64,000 nucleotides of DNA from Pseudomonadota bacterium (GTDB lineage: Bacteria; Pseudomonadota; Gammaproteobacteria; Burkholderiales; Methylophilaceae), in contig JAKQTN010000024.1 of assembly GCA_029563075.1 (NCBI GenBank), positions 1 to 64,000 on the forward strand. The letters run 5' to 3'. Within the stretch, counting starts at the first letter, position 1, and every line of letters begins with the position of its first letter. The position numbers were made by a program, and so were the translations under genes. Under the pieces are notes generated by a model. That model ran no database searches. It saw nothing but the letters and a program-made list of their open reading frames with translations, and had not been told where the DNA came from. This document shows positions 35,976 to 45,126 of this stretch, in pieces.

Positions 35976-37214
35976 TTACATATTCTTAATTATTTCATCA
36001 CCAAATTCAGTAGTCCCTACTTGTGTAGCATCGTCCATTTGGCTTGCGAAATCACCTGTAACGCGTTTAGACATGATGGCCTTGGCAACGCCGTTTAACA
36101 CCAAATCAGCCGCTTCCACCCAGCCCATATGGCGCAGCATCATCTCGGCCGACAATATGAGCGAGCTTGGGTTGGCCAGATTTTTACCTGCGATTTTAGG
36201 CGCTGTGCCATGTGTGGCTTCAAACATGGCGACGGTGTCGCTCATGTTCGCGCCTGGCGCGATGCCGATGCCGCCCACTTGCGCGGCAAGCGCGTCACTC
36301 ATGTAATCGCCGTTCAAGTTGAGCGCTGCAACCACATCGTAATCAGCAGGATGCAGTAAGATCTCCTGTAAGAACGCATCGGCAATACAGTCTTTAATCA
36401 CGATGCCATTCGGTAGTTTGCACCATGGGCCGCCGTCTATTTCAACCGCGCCAAATTCTTTTTTAGCAACCTCATAACCCCAGTCTCTAAAGCCACCTTC
36501 GGTAAATTTCATGATATTACCCTTGTGGGTAATGGTGACCGATTTGCGGTTGTTATCAATTGCGTATTGAATAGCTTTGCGAATCAGGCGCTTGCTGCCA
36601 TCAATCGATACTGGTTTGATGCCAATAGCAGAACTTTCAGGAAAGCGGATTTTTTTGCGTACGCCCATGTCGCTTAAAAACTGGATGACTTTTTCGGCTT
36701 CGTCCGAGCCGGCTGCCCATTCAATGCCGGCATAAATGTCTTCGGTATTTTCTCTAAAAATAACCATGTCGGTTTTTTCAGGATGTTTGACGGGGCTAGG
36801 CACTCCGGTGAAGTATTGCACAGGGCGTAAACACACATATAAATCAAGTTCCTGGCGCAGGGTGACATTCAGCGAACGTATGCCGCCGCCAACCGGCGTG
36901 GTAAGCGGACCTTTAATCGAGATCACATAATCGCGCACGGCTTTCATGGTTTCGGTTGGCAGCCAAGTCTTTGCATCATAGACTTTGGTGGCTTTTTCAC
37001 CTGCAAATACTTCCATCCAAGATATTTTACGTTTTCCGCCATAGGCTTTGCTGACAGCGGCATCTACTACTTTTTGCATGGGCGGCGTAATGTCAGCTCC
37101 TATGCCATCTCCCTCAATAAATGGGATAATCGGGTTGTTGGGAACGTTCAGCGTGTTGTCTTTATTGACGCTTATTTTTTCACCACTCTGTGGGACTATT
37201 ATTTTTGAATCCAT
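35976..37214 (-). CDS. icd: Isocitrate dehydrogenase (NADP-type)
   Basis: A 412-residue homodimeric isocitrate dehydrogenase converting isocitrate to 2-oxoglutarate. It carries the substrate loop [21 protein letters not shown], the phosphorylatable Ser region GGGIRSLN, and metal-binding [39 protein letters not shown] is the nucleotide-binding region of NADP-dependent enzymes. It is divergent from a pseudouridine synthase gene with only 13 bp between start codons, so each promoter must lie within the other gene. Confidence 0.95.
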   Translation of the reverse strand: MDSKIIVPQSGEKISVNKDNTLNVPNNPIIPFIEGDGIGADITPPMQKVVDAAVSKAYGGKRKISWMEVFAGEKATKVYDAKTWLPTETMKAVRDYVISIKGPLTTPVGGGIRSLNVTLRQELDLYVCLRPVQYFTGVPSPVKHPEKTDMVIFRENTEDIYAGIEWAAGSDEAEKVIQFLSDMGVRKKIRFPESSAIGIKPVSIDGSKRLIRKAIQYAIDNNRKSVTITHKGNIMKFTEGGFRDWGYEVAKKEFGAVEIDGGPWCKLPNGIVIKDCIADAFLQEILLHPADYDVVAALNLNGDYMSDALAAQVGGIGIAPGANMSDTVAMFEATHGTAPKIAGKNLANPSSLILSAEMMLRHMGWVEAADLVLNGVAKAIMSKRVTGDFASQMDDATQVGTTEFGDEIIKNM

Positions 37215-37227
37215 TACTTTTTCCTAA

Positions 37228-37764
37228 ATGATCATATTGTTTAACAAGCCATTCAACGTGGTGTGCCAGTTCAGTCCGCACGAGAAGCATCCTACGTTAA
37301 AAGACTATATCGGCATCCCCAAAGTCTACGCAGCTGGGCGTTTGGATACCGATTCTGAAGGTCTGCTTATTTTAACCGATGACGGTACCTTGCAGCATAA
37401 ATTAAGCCATCCAAAGCACAAAGAAATTAAAACTTATTGGGCGCAGGTGGAAGGTGCGCCGCAAGATGCGGATTTAACCCCTTTACGACAAGGCGTGGAT
37501 TTGGGCGATTTTTTTACGCAGCCTGCGCAAGTGCGCATCATGGATGAGCCAGCCAATTTATGGCCAAGAACGCCGCCAATCCGCCAACGCAAGGCGATTC
37601 CAACCGCTTGGCTGGAAATCAAAATTAGCGAAGGAAAAAATCGCCAGGTGAGACGCATGACGGCTAAAATAGGATTCCCCACGTTGCGGCTGATTCGCTA
37701 TGCGATTGGAAGTTATACGGTAGATGGGATTGGGAACGGTCAATTTAAGGTGATCAATCAATGA
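37228..37764 (+). CDS. rluE: 23S rRNA pseudouridine synthase, RluE-like
   Basis: A 178-residue RsuA/RluE-family pseudouridine synthase. The catalytic motif GRLDTDSEGLLILTDDG carries the active-site Asp, and KNRQVRRMTAKIGFPTLRLIR is the C-terminal family signature. It lacks an N-terminal S4 domain, which together with its short length fits RluE (23S U2457) better than RsuA or RluB. It starts 13 bp from the divergent icd and overlaps the next gene by 4 nt. Confidence 0.88.
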   Translation: MIILFNKPFNVVCQFSPHEKHPTLKDYIGIPKVYAAGRLDTDSEGLLILTDDGTLQHKLSHPKHKEIKTYWAQVEGAPQDADLTPLRQGVDLGDFFTQPAQVRIMDEPANLWPRTPPIRQRKAIPTAWLEIKISEGKNRQVRRMTAKIGFPTLRLIRYAIGSYTVDGIGNGQFKVINQ

Positions 37765-38483
37765 AACCAGTGATTATTTTTCGCTTTCTCGGTCGAGAAG
37801 GTCCGGGCTATCTAGGCACTTTTTTAGACGAGAAAAATATCCCTTGGCAACTTATTAAGATAGACGAAGGTGAGCCAGTGCCATCGTCGATATTGGCACT
37901 CAGCGGCATGGTGCTGATGGGCGGGCCGATGAGCGTGAACGATGATTTGCCGTGGATTTCGCCGCTGCTCGATTTGGTTCGCGAAGCCAAAGCCAATGAT
38001 ATTCCCTTGCTCGGGCATTGCCTGGGCGGGCAGTTGATGAGCAAGGCGCTTGGCGCAAGCGTCACCCGAAACCCCGTCAAAGAAATCGGCTGGGGCGAGG
38101 TGAGCGTGAGCAAAAACGAAGCTGCGAAAAACTGGTTTGGCAACATCGAAACCTTTAACACATTTCACTGGCACGGTGAAACCTTTGCATTGCCAGAAGG
38201 CGCGATCCATTTGCTTTCCAGTCCATATTGCCAGAACCAAGCATGGTCAATAGGCAAACATCTAGCGTTTCAAACCCACATTGAAATGACTACTGACATG
38301 GTGCAAAAATGGTGTGAAGAGGGCGAAACCGAATTGAGCGAAGCCGCCAATAGCCCACTGGATTTATTCAAAGGGGTGCAACAGGCCGGCGTAATGCAAA
38401 AAGACTTGCCCTTGCATTGCTTTTTTCTGAACAAAGTCGCAAAGCAGGTTTATACCCAATGGATTCAAGGGCTTAAGACTTAA
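37761..38483 (+). CDS. Type 1 glutamine amidotransferase-domain protein
   Basis: A 240-residue class I glutamine amidotransferase-like protein. The nucleophile elbow GHCLGGQLM has Cys87, and the His-x-Glu pair lies in THIEMT. The oxyanion segment VLMGGPMSVND is also present. It is a stand-alone domain of the GMP-synthase-like/YfeJ type with no synthetase partner next to it. The glutamine hydrolysis triad is intact, but the acceptor is unknown. It overlaps the rluE-like gene by 4 nt, so the two are co-transcribed. Confidence 0.85.
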   Translation: MKPVIIFRFLGREGPGYLGTFLDEKNIPWQLIKIDEGEPVPSSILALSGMVLMGGPMSVNDDLPWISPLLDLVREAKANDIPLLGHCLGGQLMSKALGASVTRNPVKEIGWGEVSVSKNEAAKNWFGNIETFNTFHWHGETFALPEGAIHLLSSPYCQNQAWSIGKHLAFQTHIEMTTDMVQKWCEEGETELSEAANSPLDLFKGVQQAGVMQKDLPLHCFFLNKVAKQVYTQWIQGLKT

Positions 38484-38555
38484 AGATGTTAAAGCCATGA
38501 GTTTATAAAACATGGGTATGTTAAAATAACGTAATTTTTTCAAAAAGCAGACATT

Positions 38556-39644
38556 ATGTCCGGAAACACGATAGGTACGTTATTTACGCTCACTTCATTT
38601 GGCGAATCGCACGGTCCCGCGATTGGAGGCGTGGTGGACGGTTGCCCGCCAGGGCTGAGTTTGTGTGCGGAAGATTTACAGATTGATTTAGACCGCCGCA
38701 AACCCGGCACATCCCGCCATGTCACGCAACGGCAAGAGGCTGATGCGGTAGAGATATTGTCAGGCGTGTTTGAAGGCAAAACGACGGGTGCGCCTATAGG
38801 CTTGCTCATCAGAAACACCGATCAGCGCAGTCACGATTACAGCAAGATCATGGATACATTTCGGCCAGGCCATGCCGATTATACCTACACCCAGAAATAT
38901 GGCGTACGCGATTACCGTGGTGGCGGGCGCTCCAGTGCGCGTGAAACCGCTGTGCGCGTAGCTGCCGGCGCGATTGCTAAAAAATGGCTTAAAGAACGCT
39001 TTGGTGTACAAGTGCGTGGCTATATGAGCCAACTAGGCGAAATCGAAATTCCGTTTGAAACCTGGGATTGTGTGAATGAAAACCCGTTTTTTTCACCCAA
39101 TACAAAAGTGTTGCCGCAGTTAGAAGAATACTTGGATAAAATCCGCGCCGAGCGTGATTCTGTCGGCGCGCGTATCACTGTGGTGGCCGAAGGCGTGCCG
39201 GTGGGATGGGGCGAACCGGTATTCGACAGGCTGGACGCCGAAATCGCCTATGCCATGATGAGCATTAACGCGGTGAAAGGTGTGGAAATTGGCGCCGGTT
39301 TTGCAGCCATTCGTCAGCGCGGCAGCGTGCATTCGGATGAAATGACGCCGCAGGGTTTCGTGACGAATCATGCTGGCGGAATTCTGGGGGGGATTTCGAC
39401 CGGACAGGAAATTCGCGTTAACATCGCGCTAAAACCCACCTCTAGTATTCCGCAGGAGCGCCGATCGGTTGATAAAAACGGTAATGCGGTGACTATGCAA
39501 ACCACAGGCCGTCATGATCCGTGCGTGGGTGTGCGTGCCACGCCGATTGCAGAAGCAATGCTGGCGCTGGTACTGATGGATCATGCGTTACGGCATCGGG
39601 CGCAGAATGCGGATGTGACATGTATGACACCAAAAATCATTTAA
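38556..39644 (+). CDS. aroC: Chorismate synthase
   Basis: A 362-residue AroC. It carries out the last shikimate step, EPSP to chorismate, and needs reduced FMN. The signatures [33 protein letters not shown] and [21 protein letters not shown] are intact. It is preceded by a 72-bp spacer containing a small hairpin and A/T-rich promoter-like sequence. It has no obvious operon partner. Confidence 0.97.
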   Translation: MSGNTIGTLFTLTSFGESHGPAIGGVVDGCPPGLSLCAEDLQIDLDRRKPGTSRHVTQRQEADAVEILSGVFEGKTTGAPIGLLIRNTDQRSHDYSKIMDTFRPGHADYTYTQKYGVRDYRGGGRSSARETAVRVAAGAIAKKWLKERFGVQVRGYMSQLGEIEIPFETWDCVNENPFFSPNTKVLPQLEEYLDKIRAERDSVGARITVVAEGVPVGWGEPVFDRLDAEIAYAMMSINAVKGVEIGAGFAAIRQRGSVHSDEMTPQGFVTNHAGGILGGISTGQEIRVNIALKPTSSIPQERRSVDKNGNAVTMQTTGRHDPCVGVRATPIAEAMLALVLMDHALRHRAQNADVTCMTPKII

Positions 39645-39657
39645 CTTTGCTTGGTGT

Positions 39658-39699
39658 TTGATTTATATCATGGCGAATCAGGCCGTGCAGTTTGATAAT
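39658..39699 (+). promoter_or_regulatory. FNR/ANR-like box and -10 element upstream of the DUF465 gene
   Basis: TTGAT-TTAT-ATCAT (39658-39671) matches the FNR/CRP-family inverted repeat TTGATnnnnATCAA in 9 of 10 positions. A GATAAT -10 element lies at 39694-39699. A start site near 39706 would place the box centre at about -41.5, the class II activator position. The regulatory reading is inferred from spacing and sequence only. Confidence 0.4.
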
Positions 39700-39795
39700 A
39701 AGAAGTTATAAGATTTGTTTAAGTGCCGCGCCCGCTGAAAATAATAATTTAGGCGACGTATAGATTTATTTTATTTAATTAGATAAGGAATTGCT

Positions 39796-40032
39796 ATGAG
39801 TGTTGACCATCATGATCTAGTCCACGAACTTCCAGAGCACCGTGAGAAAATCCATGCTTTGAAATTAGATAATGCGCATTTTGCCAAGTTGTTTGATGAA
39901 TACCATGTCGTGACAAAAGAAGTTGAGCATTTGGAAAATACAGGTGTTCCGGTTTCTGATGCCATGTTTGAGGGGCAAAAGAAAAAACGTGCACTTTTGA
40001 AAGATCAACTTTATGCAATGATTGTGTCTTAA
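39796..40032 (+). CDS. Small DUF465/YdcH-family protein
   Basis: A 78-residue YdcH-type protein, predicted to be two antiparallel helices (LVHELPEHREKIHALKLDNAHFAKL and EVEHLENTG...KKKRALLKDQLYAMI). These small proteins are widespread in proteobacteria and their function is not established. Here it is monocistronic, with a good ribosome-binding site (AAGGAA), its own terminator, and an FNR-like site 125-138 bp upstream. A role in oxygen limitation is only suggested by that site. Confidence 0.9.
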   Translation: MSVDHHDLVHELPEHREKIHALKLDNAHFAKLFDEYHVVTKEVEHLENTGVPVSDAMFEGQKKKRALLKDQLYAMIVS

Positions 40033-40060
40033 GCAATCGTATCATAAGTTGTCATGCGCT

Positions 40061-40087
40061 AAAAAGTCGGCTATCGCCGACTTTTTT
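40061..40087 (+). terminator. Terminator of the DUF465 gene
   Basis: AAAAAGTCGGC, loop TATC, GCCGACTTTTTT: a perfect stem with T run, 28 nt after the stop codon. Confidence 0.92.
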
Positions 40088-40111
40088 CGTCTAATTCGCT
40101 ATACTCTGGGT

Positions 40112-41284
40112 ATGCATTCAGCTCTCCACTGGCGAATTTCACGCTTTTATTTTATTTACTATTTCTTCGTAGGGGCGTTTGTTCCTTACTGGAGCTTGTA
40201 TTTACAGTCCGAGCAATTTTCGGCGGCAGATATCGGCATTCTGATGTCATTGTTCCAGATCAGCCGTATTTTTGCGCCCAATTTTTGGGGTTGGCTGGCC
40301 GACCATACCAGGCAGCGTGTTGTTTGGATCAGGCTCACGGCTTTTTTAGGGCTGATGGGGTTTGTCGCGGTGTTCTGGGCACATGGCTTCTGGTGGCTGT
40401 TTTTTGTGATGGCCTCGCTGAGTCTGTTTACCAGTTCAACCTTGCCGCTTTCAGAATCGCTCACATTGGCACACCTTGCCACCACCAACGGGCATTACAG
40501 CCGCATTCGCATGTGGGGCTCACTAGGCTTTATCGTGGCTGCGGTTATCTTGGGCTTTTTGATTGATATCTACGGCATTAAAAGCCTGTTGTGGTTTCTG
40601 CTCGTAGTGCAAATCTCTTTATTTGCGCTCACCTTCAGATTGCCAGAGGCCACTATTGCCCCACATGCGCATGACCAGTTTTCTATCTGGCAGATTATCA
40701 GGCAGCCAGTGGTGATTGCCCTGCTTGTTGGTTGCTCGCTGATGGTATCAGCACACGGTGTGCTGTATAACTTTTATTCGATTTACTTGTCTGAACACGG
40801 GTATAGCAAAGGCATGATAGGCCTGCTGTGGTCTGTAGGGGTGATCTGCGAGATTATTATTTTTATGCTGATGCCAAAAATCATGGCACGTTTCAGCTTA
40901 AAAGCTATCCTATTAACCAGTCTGGTACTCGCTGTCCTCCGATTTGGTATGATAGGCGTTGCTGTAGACAACTTGGTGCTTCTGTTGATCGCGCAAAGCT
41001 TGCATGCGGCTACTTTTGGCAGTTTCCATGCAGCTTCGGTTGAGGTGATTACCCAGTTTTTTAACGGAAGGCACCAAGCCAAAGGCCAGGCAATTTATAA
41101 CAGTGTGGCGTATGGCGTGGGAGGCACGATTGGTGGGATCTCTGGCGGGTATGCCTTGCAGTATCTAGGCGGTGAAACCACCTTTTTGCTGGCGGCGGTG
41201 TTTCCATTAGTAGGCTTTATCGTGATAGCATTCGGTTTAAGATTAACGCAGACGCATGCACGTGCTGGCATGTTCAGCGGGTGA
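40112..41284 (+). CDS. MFS transporter (HcaT/3-phenylpropionate-permease-like family)
   Basis: A 390-residue membrane protein with about 12 helices of the MFS_1-like family related to HcaT and nucleoside/H+ symporters (SRFYFIYYFFVGAFVPYWSLYL at the start, WLADHTRQR in the first cytoplasmic loop). The ATG at 40112 is chosen because the longer frame runs through the preceding terminator. A TATACT at 40100-40105 would place transcription start at or next to this ATG, so the mRNA may be leaderless. Substrate cannot be told. The end overlaps the following protease gene region. Confidence 0.82.
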   Translation: MHSALHWRISRFYFIYYFFVGAFVPYWSLYLQSEQFSAADIGILMSLFQISRIFAPNFWGWLADHTRQRVVWIRLTAFLGLMGFVAVFWAHGFWWLFFVMASLSLFTSSTLPLSESLTLAHLATTNGHYSRIRMWGSLGFIVAAVILGFLIDIYGIKSLLWFLLVVQISLFALTFRLPEATIAPHAHDQFSIWQIIRQPVVIALLVGCSLMVSAHGVLYNFYSIYLSEHGYSKGMIGLLWSVGVICEIIIFMLMPKIMARFSLKAILLTSLVLAVLRFGMIGVAVDNLVLLLIAQSLHAATFGSFHAASVEVITQFFNGRHQAKGQAIYNSVAYGVGGTIGGISGGYALQYLGGETTFLLAAVFPLVGFIVIAFGLRLTQTHARAGMFSG

Positions 41285-41298
41285 GCAGAGGAATCTAT

Positions 41299-41961
41299 AT
41301 GTTGAAAATTAAGATGTTGCAATTAAGTGCTGTGGGCTTGGCGGCTGGACTGCTGTCGCTACATGCGTTGGCCGATACGCGTGTGAATGTAGTCGGCCTG
41401 TTCAGCAACAAGGCGATGGTGTCGATTAACGGCGCGGCACCACGCACTTTAAGCGCAGGGCAAACCGTGGATGGCGTCAAACTGATCTCGGCGGATAGCG
41501 AATCGGCCACGTTTGTCGTAGAAGGTAAGCGCCAAACTCTTAAAATGGGGCAGGCCACATCTGTGGCTGGCAATACTGGCCCGGCCAATAATGATCCGGT
41601 GAGTTTGTATGCGGATAAAGTCGGGCATTTTTATGGCAATCTCACTATTAACGGGGCATCGCTGAAATATGTGGTGGATACCGGTGCGACGACAGTTGCC
41701 TTGAATAGCGGCGACGCAAAGTTTGCCAAAATCGACTATGAAAAAGGTGAGAGAATCGAGATGTCAACCGCCAACGGTGTCGTGAACGCCTATTTGGTCA
41801 AGTTGAACACGTTAAAAATCGGCACCATCATCCTCAACAATGTAGAAGCGACCGTCAATGAAGGCGGCTCGCCGCCAGTCGTGCTATTGGGGATGTCGGC
41901 ATTAAACCGGCTGGATATGAAGCGTGATAACTCAATCATGACTTTGACTAAGAAATATTAG
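41299..41961 (+). CDS. Exported retropepsin-like aspartic protease
   Basis: A 220-residue protein. AGAGGA lies 8 nt before the ATG at 41299, so this is preferred to the GTG at 41281. Signal peptide: LSAVGLAAGLLSLHALA. After a short beta domain (SNKAMVSINGAAPRTLSAGQ), a single-domain aspartic protease core follows with active site YVVDTGATTVALN and the second conserved hydrophobic-Gly motif VLLGMSALNRLDM. It fits the clan AA family found in proteobacteria, which would act as a dimer in the periplasm. Substrates are unknown. It probably shares the MFS gene's transcript. Confidence 0.85.
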   Translation: MLKIKMLQLSAVGLAAGLLSLHALADTRVNVVGLFSNKAMVSINGAAPRTLSAGQTVDGVKLISADSESATFVVEGKRQTLKMGQATSVAGNTGPANNDPVSLYADKVGHFYGNLTINGASLKYVVDTGATTVALNSGDAKFAKIDYEKGERIEMSTANGVVNAYLVKLNTLKIGTIILNNVEATVNEGGSPPVVLLGMSALNRLDMKRDNSIMTLTKKY

Positions 41962-41972
41962 AATTGATGAAA

Positions 41973-42001
41973 TAAAAAAACGGGCCATGGCCCGTTTTTT
42001 T
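41973..42001. terminator. Bidirectional terminator
   Basis: The hairpin ACGGGC-CATG-GCCCGT between A and T runs separates the convergent protease and dodecin genes. Confidence 0.92.
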
Positions 42002-42018
42002 TATTTCATTTCAGCAGC

Positions 42019-42252
42019 TTATTTCTTTTTGGTTTTTGCTGCTTTTGGTGTGTCTTTCAGCACAAAAGTCAGTTTTAAGTTCACGCGATATTCCGATATT
42101 TTGCCGTCAGTGACTTTCACGCTTTGTTCTTTTACCCACGCGCTGGTGATGTCATGTAACGAATCTGCCGCTTTTGCCACGCCTTGTGCGACTGCATCTT
42201 CAAAACTTTTTTTGCTGGAGGAAATGATTTCGATTACTTTTGCAACGGACAT
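42019..42252 (-). CDS. Dodecin family flavin-binding protein
   Basis: A 77-residue dodecin: VAKVIEIISSSKKSFEDAVAQGVAKAADSLHDITSAWVKE (given here by extent, residues 3-42) is the typical beta-alpha-beta start. The Trp in TSAW stacks on the flavin in known structures. Dodecins form hollow dodecamers that store or buffer FMN/FAD. It has a basic, Lys-rich tail (KAAKTKKK). It lies 27 nt downstream of folE2 and may be co-transcribed with it. Confidence 0.93.
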   Translation of the reverse strand: MSVAKVIEIISSSKKSFEDAVAQGVAKAADSLHDITSAWVKEQSVKVTDGKISEYRVNLKLTFVLKDTPKAAKTKKK

Positions 42253-42278
42253 TTTCGGACTCCTTTTAGTTGTAAAAA

Positions 42279-43097
42279 TTAGCTGATTCGCTTATCTCTT
42301 TCAATTAAAGCGTAAGCAGAATGATTGTGAATGCTTTCAAAGTTCTCAGACTCTACAATGTAAGCATCAATACGTTTCTCGGCATTGAGCTGCGCGGCCA
42401 CGTCACGCACCATGTCTTCGACAAATTTCGGGTTATCGTAAGCGCGCTCGGTGACAAATTTCTCGTCCGGGCGTTTCAATAAGCCATAAAGCTCACATGA
42501 AGCCTGTTTTTCGACCAAGCCGATAATATCTTCAATCCAGATAAAATCGTTAATCAGCGCGGTCACCGTCACATGGCTGCGCTGGTTATGTGCGCCATAA
42601 TCGGAGATTTTTTTACTGCAAGGGCACAGGCTGGTGACAGGCACGAGCACTTTTACGGTAATGTCGAATTTGCCATTTTTAATCTCACCAATAAAGGTAA
42701 CATCGTAATCAAGTAGGCTTTTTACGCCGGAAACGGGCGCGGCTTTATTCACAAAATACGGAAAACGCATTTCCACATGGCCAGATTCCGCTTCAAGCCG
42801 CGTCACCATCTCGCGCAGAATTGTTTCGAATGACTCGATCGAAATGGCATGCTCGTTTTTGTTGAGAATCTCAACAAAGCGTGACATATGCGTGCCTTTG
42901 AAGTTGTGCGGCAAATGCACATACATGTCAAACACCGCCACAGTGCTTTGTGCGCCACCACTTTTGTCTTTTACAATCACCGGATGGCGGATTGATTTGA
43001 TGCCGACTTTGTTGATGTCCAGATGGCGCACATCCGGTGTATTTTGAACATCTTCGATGCCTTGCAACGTAGCGTGTGGCGGGTTAAGCGAATTCAT
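42279..43097 (-). CDS. folE2: GTP cyclohydrolase FolE2 (type IB)
   Basis: A 272-residue GTP cyclohydrolase of the FolE2/COG1469 family, making dihydroneopterin triphosphate for folate. The catalytic Cys lies in [19 protein letters not shown], and the conserved Glu/His residues are in [10 protein letters not shown]. FolE2 enzymes work with metals other than zinc, so they support folate synthesis under zinc limitation. I saw no clear Zur box upstream. The spacer to dxs carries a 9-bp inverted repeat and a TTTACA-16-TAAACT promoter-like pair on the minus strand. Confidence 0.94.
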   Translation of the reverse strand: MNSLNPPHATLQGIEDVQNTPDVRHLDINKVGIKSIRHPVIVKDKSGGAQSTVAVFDMYVHLPHNFKGTHMSRFVEILNKNEHAISIESFETILREMVTRLEAESGHVEMRFPYFVNKAAPVSGVKSLLDYDVTFIGEIKNGKFDITVKVLVPVTSLCPCSKKISDYGAHNQRSHVTVTALINDFIWIEDIIGLVEKQASCELYGLLKRPDEKFVTERAYDNPKFVEDMVRDVAAQLNAEKRIDAYIVESENFESIHNHSAYALIERDKRIS

Positions 43098-43119
43098 AAA
43101 CTAACAGGGCTCCAATTTG

Positions 43120-43169
43120 GCGCAAACGGGTCGTAAATTGATTAGAATTTGAAGTTTACTCGTTTGCGC
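43120..43169 (-). other. Inverted repeat in the folE2 upstream spacer
   Basis: GCGCAAACG (43120-43128) and its exact complement CGTTTGCGC (43161-43169) are separated by 32 nt, between the folE2 start (43097) and the dxs stop (43252). A TTTACA-N16-TAAACT promoter-like pair on the minus strand overlaps the distal arm. The other element in this spacer is an imperfect 10-bp stem at about 43205-43232, just behind dxs, which may be a weak terminator. Confidence 0.5.
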
Positions 43170-43251
43170 ACGTGTGTAAACAGTTTTTTAGATGTCGGAT
43201 CAGACTAAATTGATTGGGCCAAAAGTTGCCAAATCAAGTGTGATTGGCGGT

Positions 43252-45114
43252 TTAGATGATGCTTAATTTAGCGCTTACTGACCGCACAATCCCTGAACTG
43301 TCTAGACCGCATTCTGCCAGCATGGTTTCATGCACGCCATGCTCAATAAAAATATCCGGTAAGCCGAGGCATAGCGCTGGCGTGGATACATTAAGTGTCT
43401 GCATGGCTTCTAGCACTGCTGCACCTGCACCGCCCATCAGCGCATTTTCTTCGATGGTGACAATTAAATCATGCGTTTTGGCAAGTTCTTCAATCAATTC
43501 AATATCCAGCGGCTTTACAAAGCGCATATTGGCTACCGTAGCATCCAGCACGGATGCGGCTTGCAGGGCAGGTGCCAGCATGCTGCCAAACGCCAGAATG
43601 GCGACTTTCTTCCCTTTTTTAATTGTAGAGTCGCGTTTGACTTCGCCTTTGCCGATAGGCAAAGTTTCAAGCGCGGCACTCATCGCAGCGCCGGTACCTG
43701 TGCCGCGTGGGTAGCGCACTGCAGCCACACCCTGATATTGGAAACCGGTCGTGAGCATTTGCCGGCATTCATTTTCGTCACTCGGTGCCATGATCACGAT
43801 GTTGGGAATGCAACGCAAATAGCTTAAATCGAAACTGCCCGCGTGGGTCGGGCCGTCTGCGCCAACCAGACCGGCACGGTCAATCGCAAACAGCACATCC
43901 AGGTTCTGCAGCGCGATGTCATGGATGAGTTGATCGTAAGCGCGCTGTAAAAATGTACTGTAAATTGCGACAACAGGTTTTAGGCCGTCACATGCCATAC
44001 CGGCTGCGAACGTCAGCGCATGCTGCTCGGCGATGCCGACATCGAAATAGCGGCTTGGGTATTTTTCGGCAAACGCATTCAGGCCGGAACCATCGCACAT
44101 GGCGGGCGTAATGCCAATCAGCTTGTCATCGCGATCAGCCATGTCCACCAGCCAGTCGCCAAACACCTGCGTATAAGTTTTAGCAGTGGCAACTGAATGG
44201 GCAATGCCATTGCTGGGGTCGAACTTGCTTACCCCATGGTATTTGTTCGGGTCGTCTTCAGCCGGCTCGAAGCCTTTGCCTTTTTGCGTCACGACATGCA
44301 GAAACTGCATGCCTTTGAGCGCACGGATATTGCTTAAAGTGTCAAGCAATACTGGCAAGTCATGCCCATCGATCGGGCCGATATAATTAAAGCCCAGTTC
44401 TTCAAACAGCGTGCCTGGCAACACCATGCCTTTCACATGCTCTTCAGCACGTTTGGCAAATTCTTGTACATGCGGCATTCCAGAGAGCACCTTTTTGCCT
44501 GATTGACGCACTGCGCCATAAAAACGGCTGGAAAGCAATTTCGCCAAGTAGCGGTTTAAGCCCCCCACATTGCTTGAAATGCTCATGTCGTTATCGTTCA
44601 AAATGACCAGCAAGTTAGCATCCATGTCGCCCGCATTGTTCAGCGCTTCAAACGCCATGCCGGCAGTCATGGCGCCATCGCCGATAATCGCGACGCAATG
44701 GCGATCAGAGCCTGCTTGTTTGGCGGCGATCGCCATGCCCAGTGCGGCGGAAATCGAGGTGCTGGAATGCCCTGTGCCAAACGTGTCATACTCGCTTTCG
44801 CTACGGCGCGGAAAGCCGGCGATGCCGTTAGGCTTGCGCAAGTCGGCCATTGCTTCGCGCCGGCCGGTGAGAATCTTGTGCGGATAGGTTTGATGGCCGA
44901 CATCCCACACCAGTCTGTCATCGGGTGTATTAAACACGTAATGCAGGGCGATGGTGAGTTCGACCACGCCCAGATTAGAGGCTAAGTGCCCGCCTGTTTT
45001 AGAAACGCTTTCGACCAGAAATGTGCGCAGCTCGCCTGCCAATGCCGCAAGCTGATCGCGGTCGAGCTTGCGCAAGTCTTCGGGCAAATGAATGGAATCT
45101 AATAGCGGCAACAT
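43252..45114 (-). CDS. dxs: 1-deoxy-D-xylulose-5-phosphate synthase
   Basis: A 620-residue thiamine-diphosphate enzyme joining pyruvate and glyceraldehyde-3-phosphate. It is the entry to the MEP isoprenoid pathway and also supplies DXP for vitamin B6 (PdxA in this window) and thiamine. TPP motif [18 protein letters not shown] and the Pyr-domain segment [18 protein letters not shown] are intact, with the catalytic His in [15 protein letters not shown]. It follows ispA by 12 nt, in the order xseB-ispA-dxs typical of proteobacteria. Confidence 0.97.
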   Translation of the reverse strand: MLPLLDSIHLPEDLRKLDRDQLAALAGELRTFLVESVSKTGGHLASNLGVVELTIALHYVFNTPDDRLVWDVGHQTYPHKILTGRREAMADLRKPNGIAGFPRRSESEYDTFGTGHSSTSISAALGMAIAAKQAGSDRHCVAIIGDGAMTAGMAFEALNNAGDMDANLLVILNDNDMSISSNVGGLNRYLAKLLSSRFYGAVRQSGKKVLSGMPHVQEFAKRAEEHVKGMVLPGTLFEELGFNYIGPIDGHDLPVLLDTLSNIRALKGMQFLHVVTQKGKGFEPAEDDPNKYHGVSKFDPSNGIAHSVATAKTYTQVFGDWLVDMADRDDKLIGITPAMCDGSGLNAFAEKYPSRYFDVGIAEQHALTFAAGMACDGLKPVVAIYSTFLQRAYDQLIHDIALQNLDVLFAIDRAGLVGADGPTHAGSFDLSYLRCIPNIVIMAPSDENECRQMLTTGFQYQGVAAVRYPRGTGTGAAMSAALETLPIGKGEVKRDSTIKKGKKVAILAFGSMLAPALQAASVLDATVANMRFVKPLDIELIEELAKTHDLIVTIEENALMGGAGAAVLEAMQTLNVSTPALCLGLPDIFIEHGVHETMLAECGLDSSGIVRSVSAKLSII

Positions 45115-45126
45115 AGTAGAAGCAGC

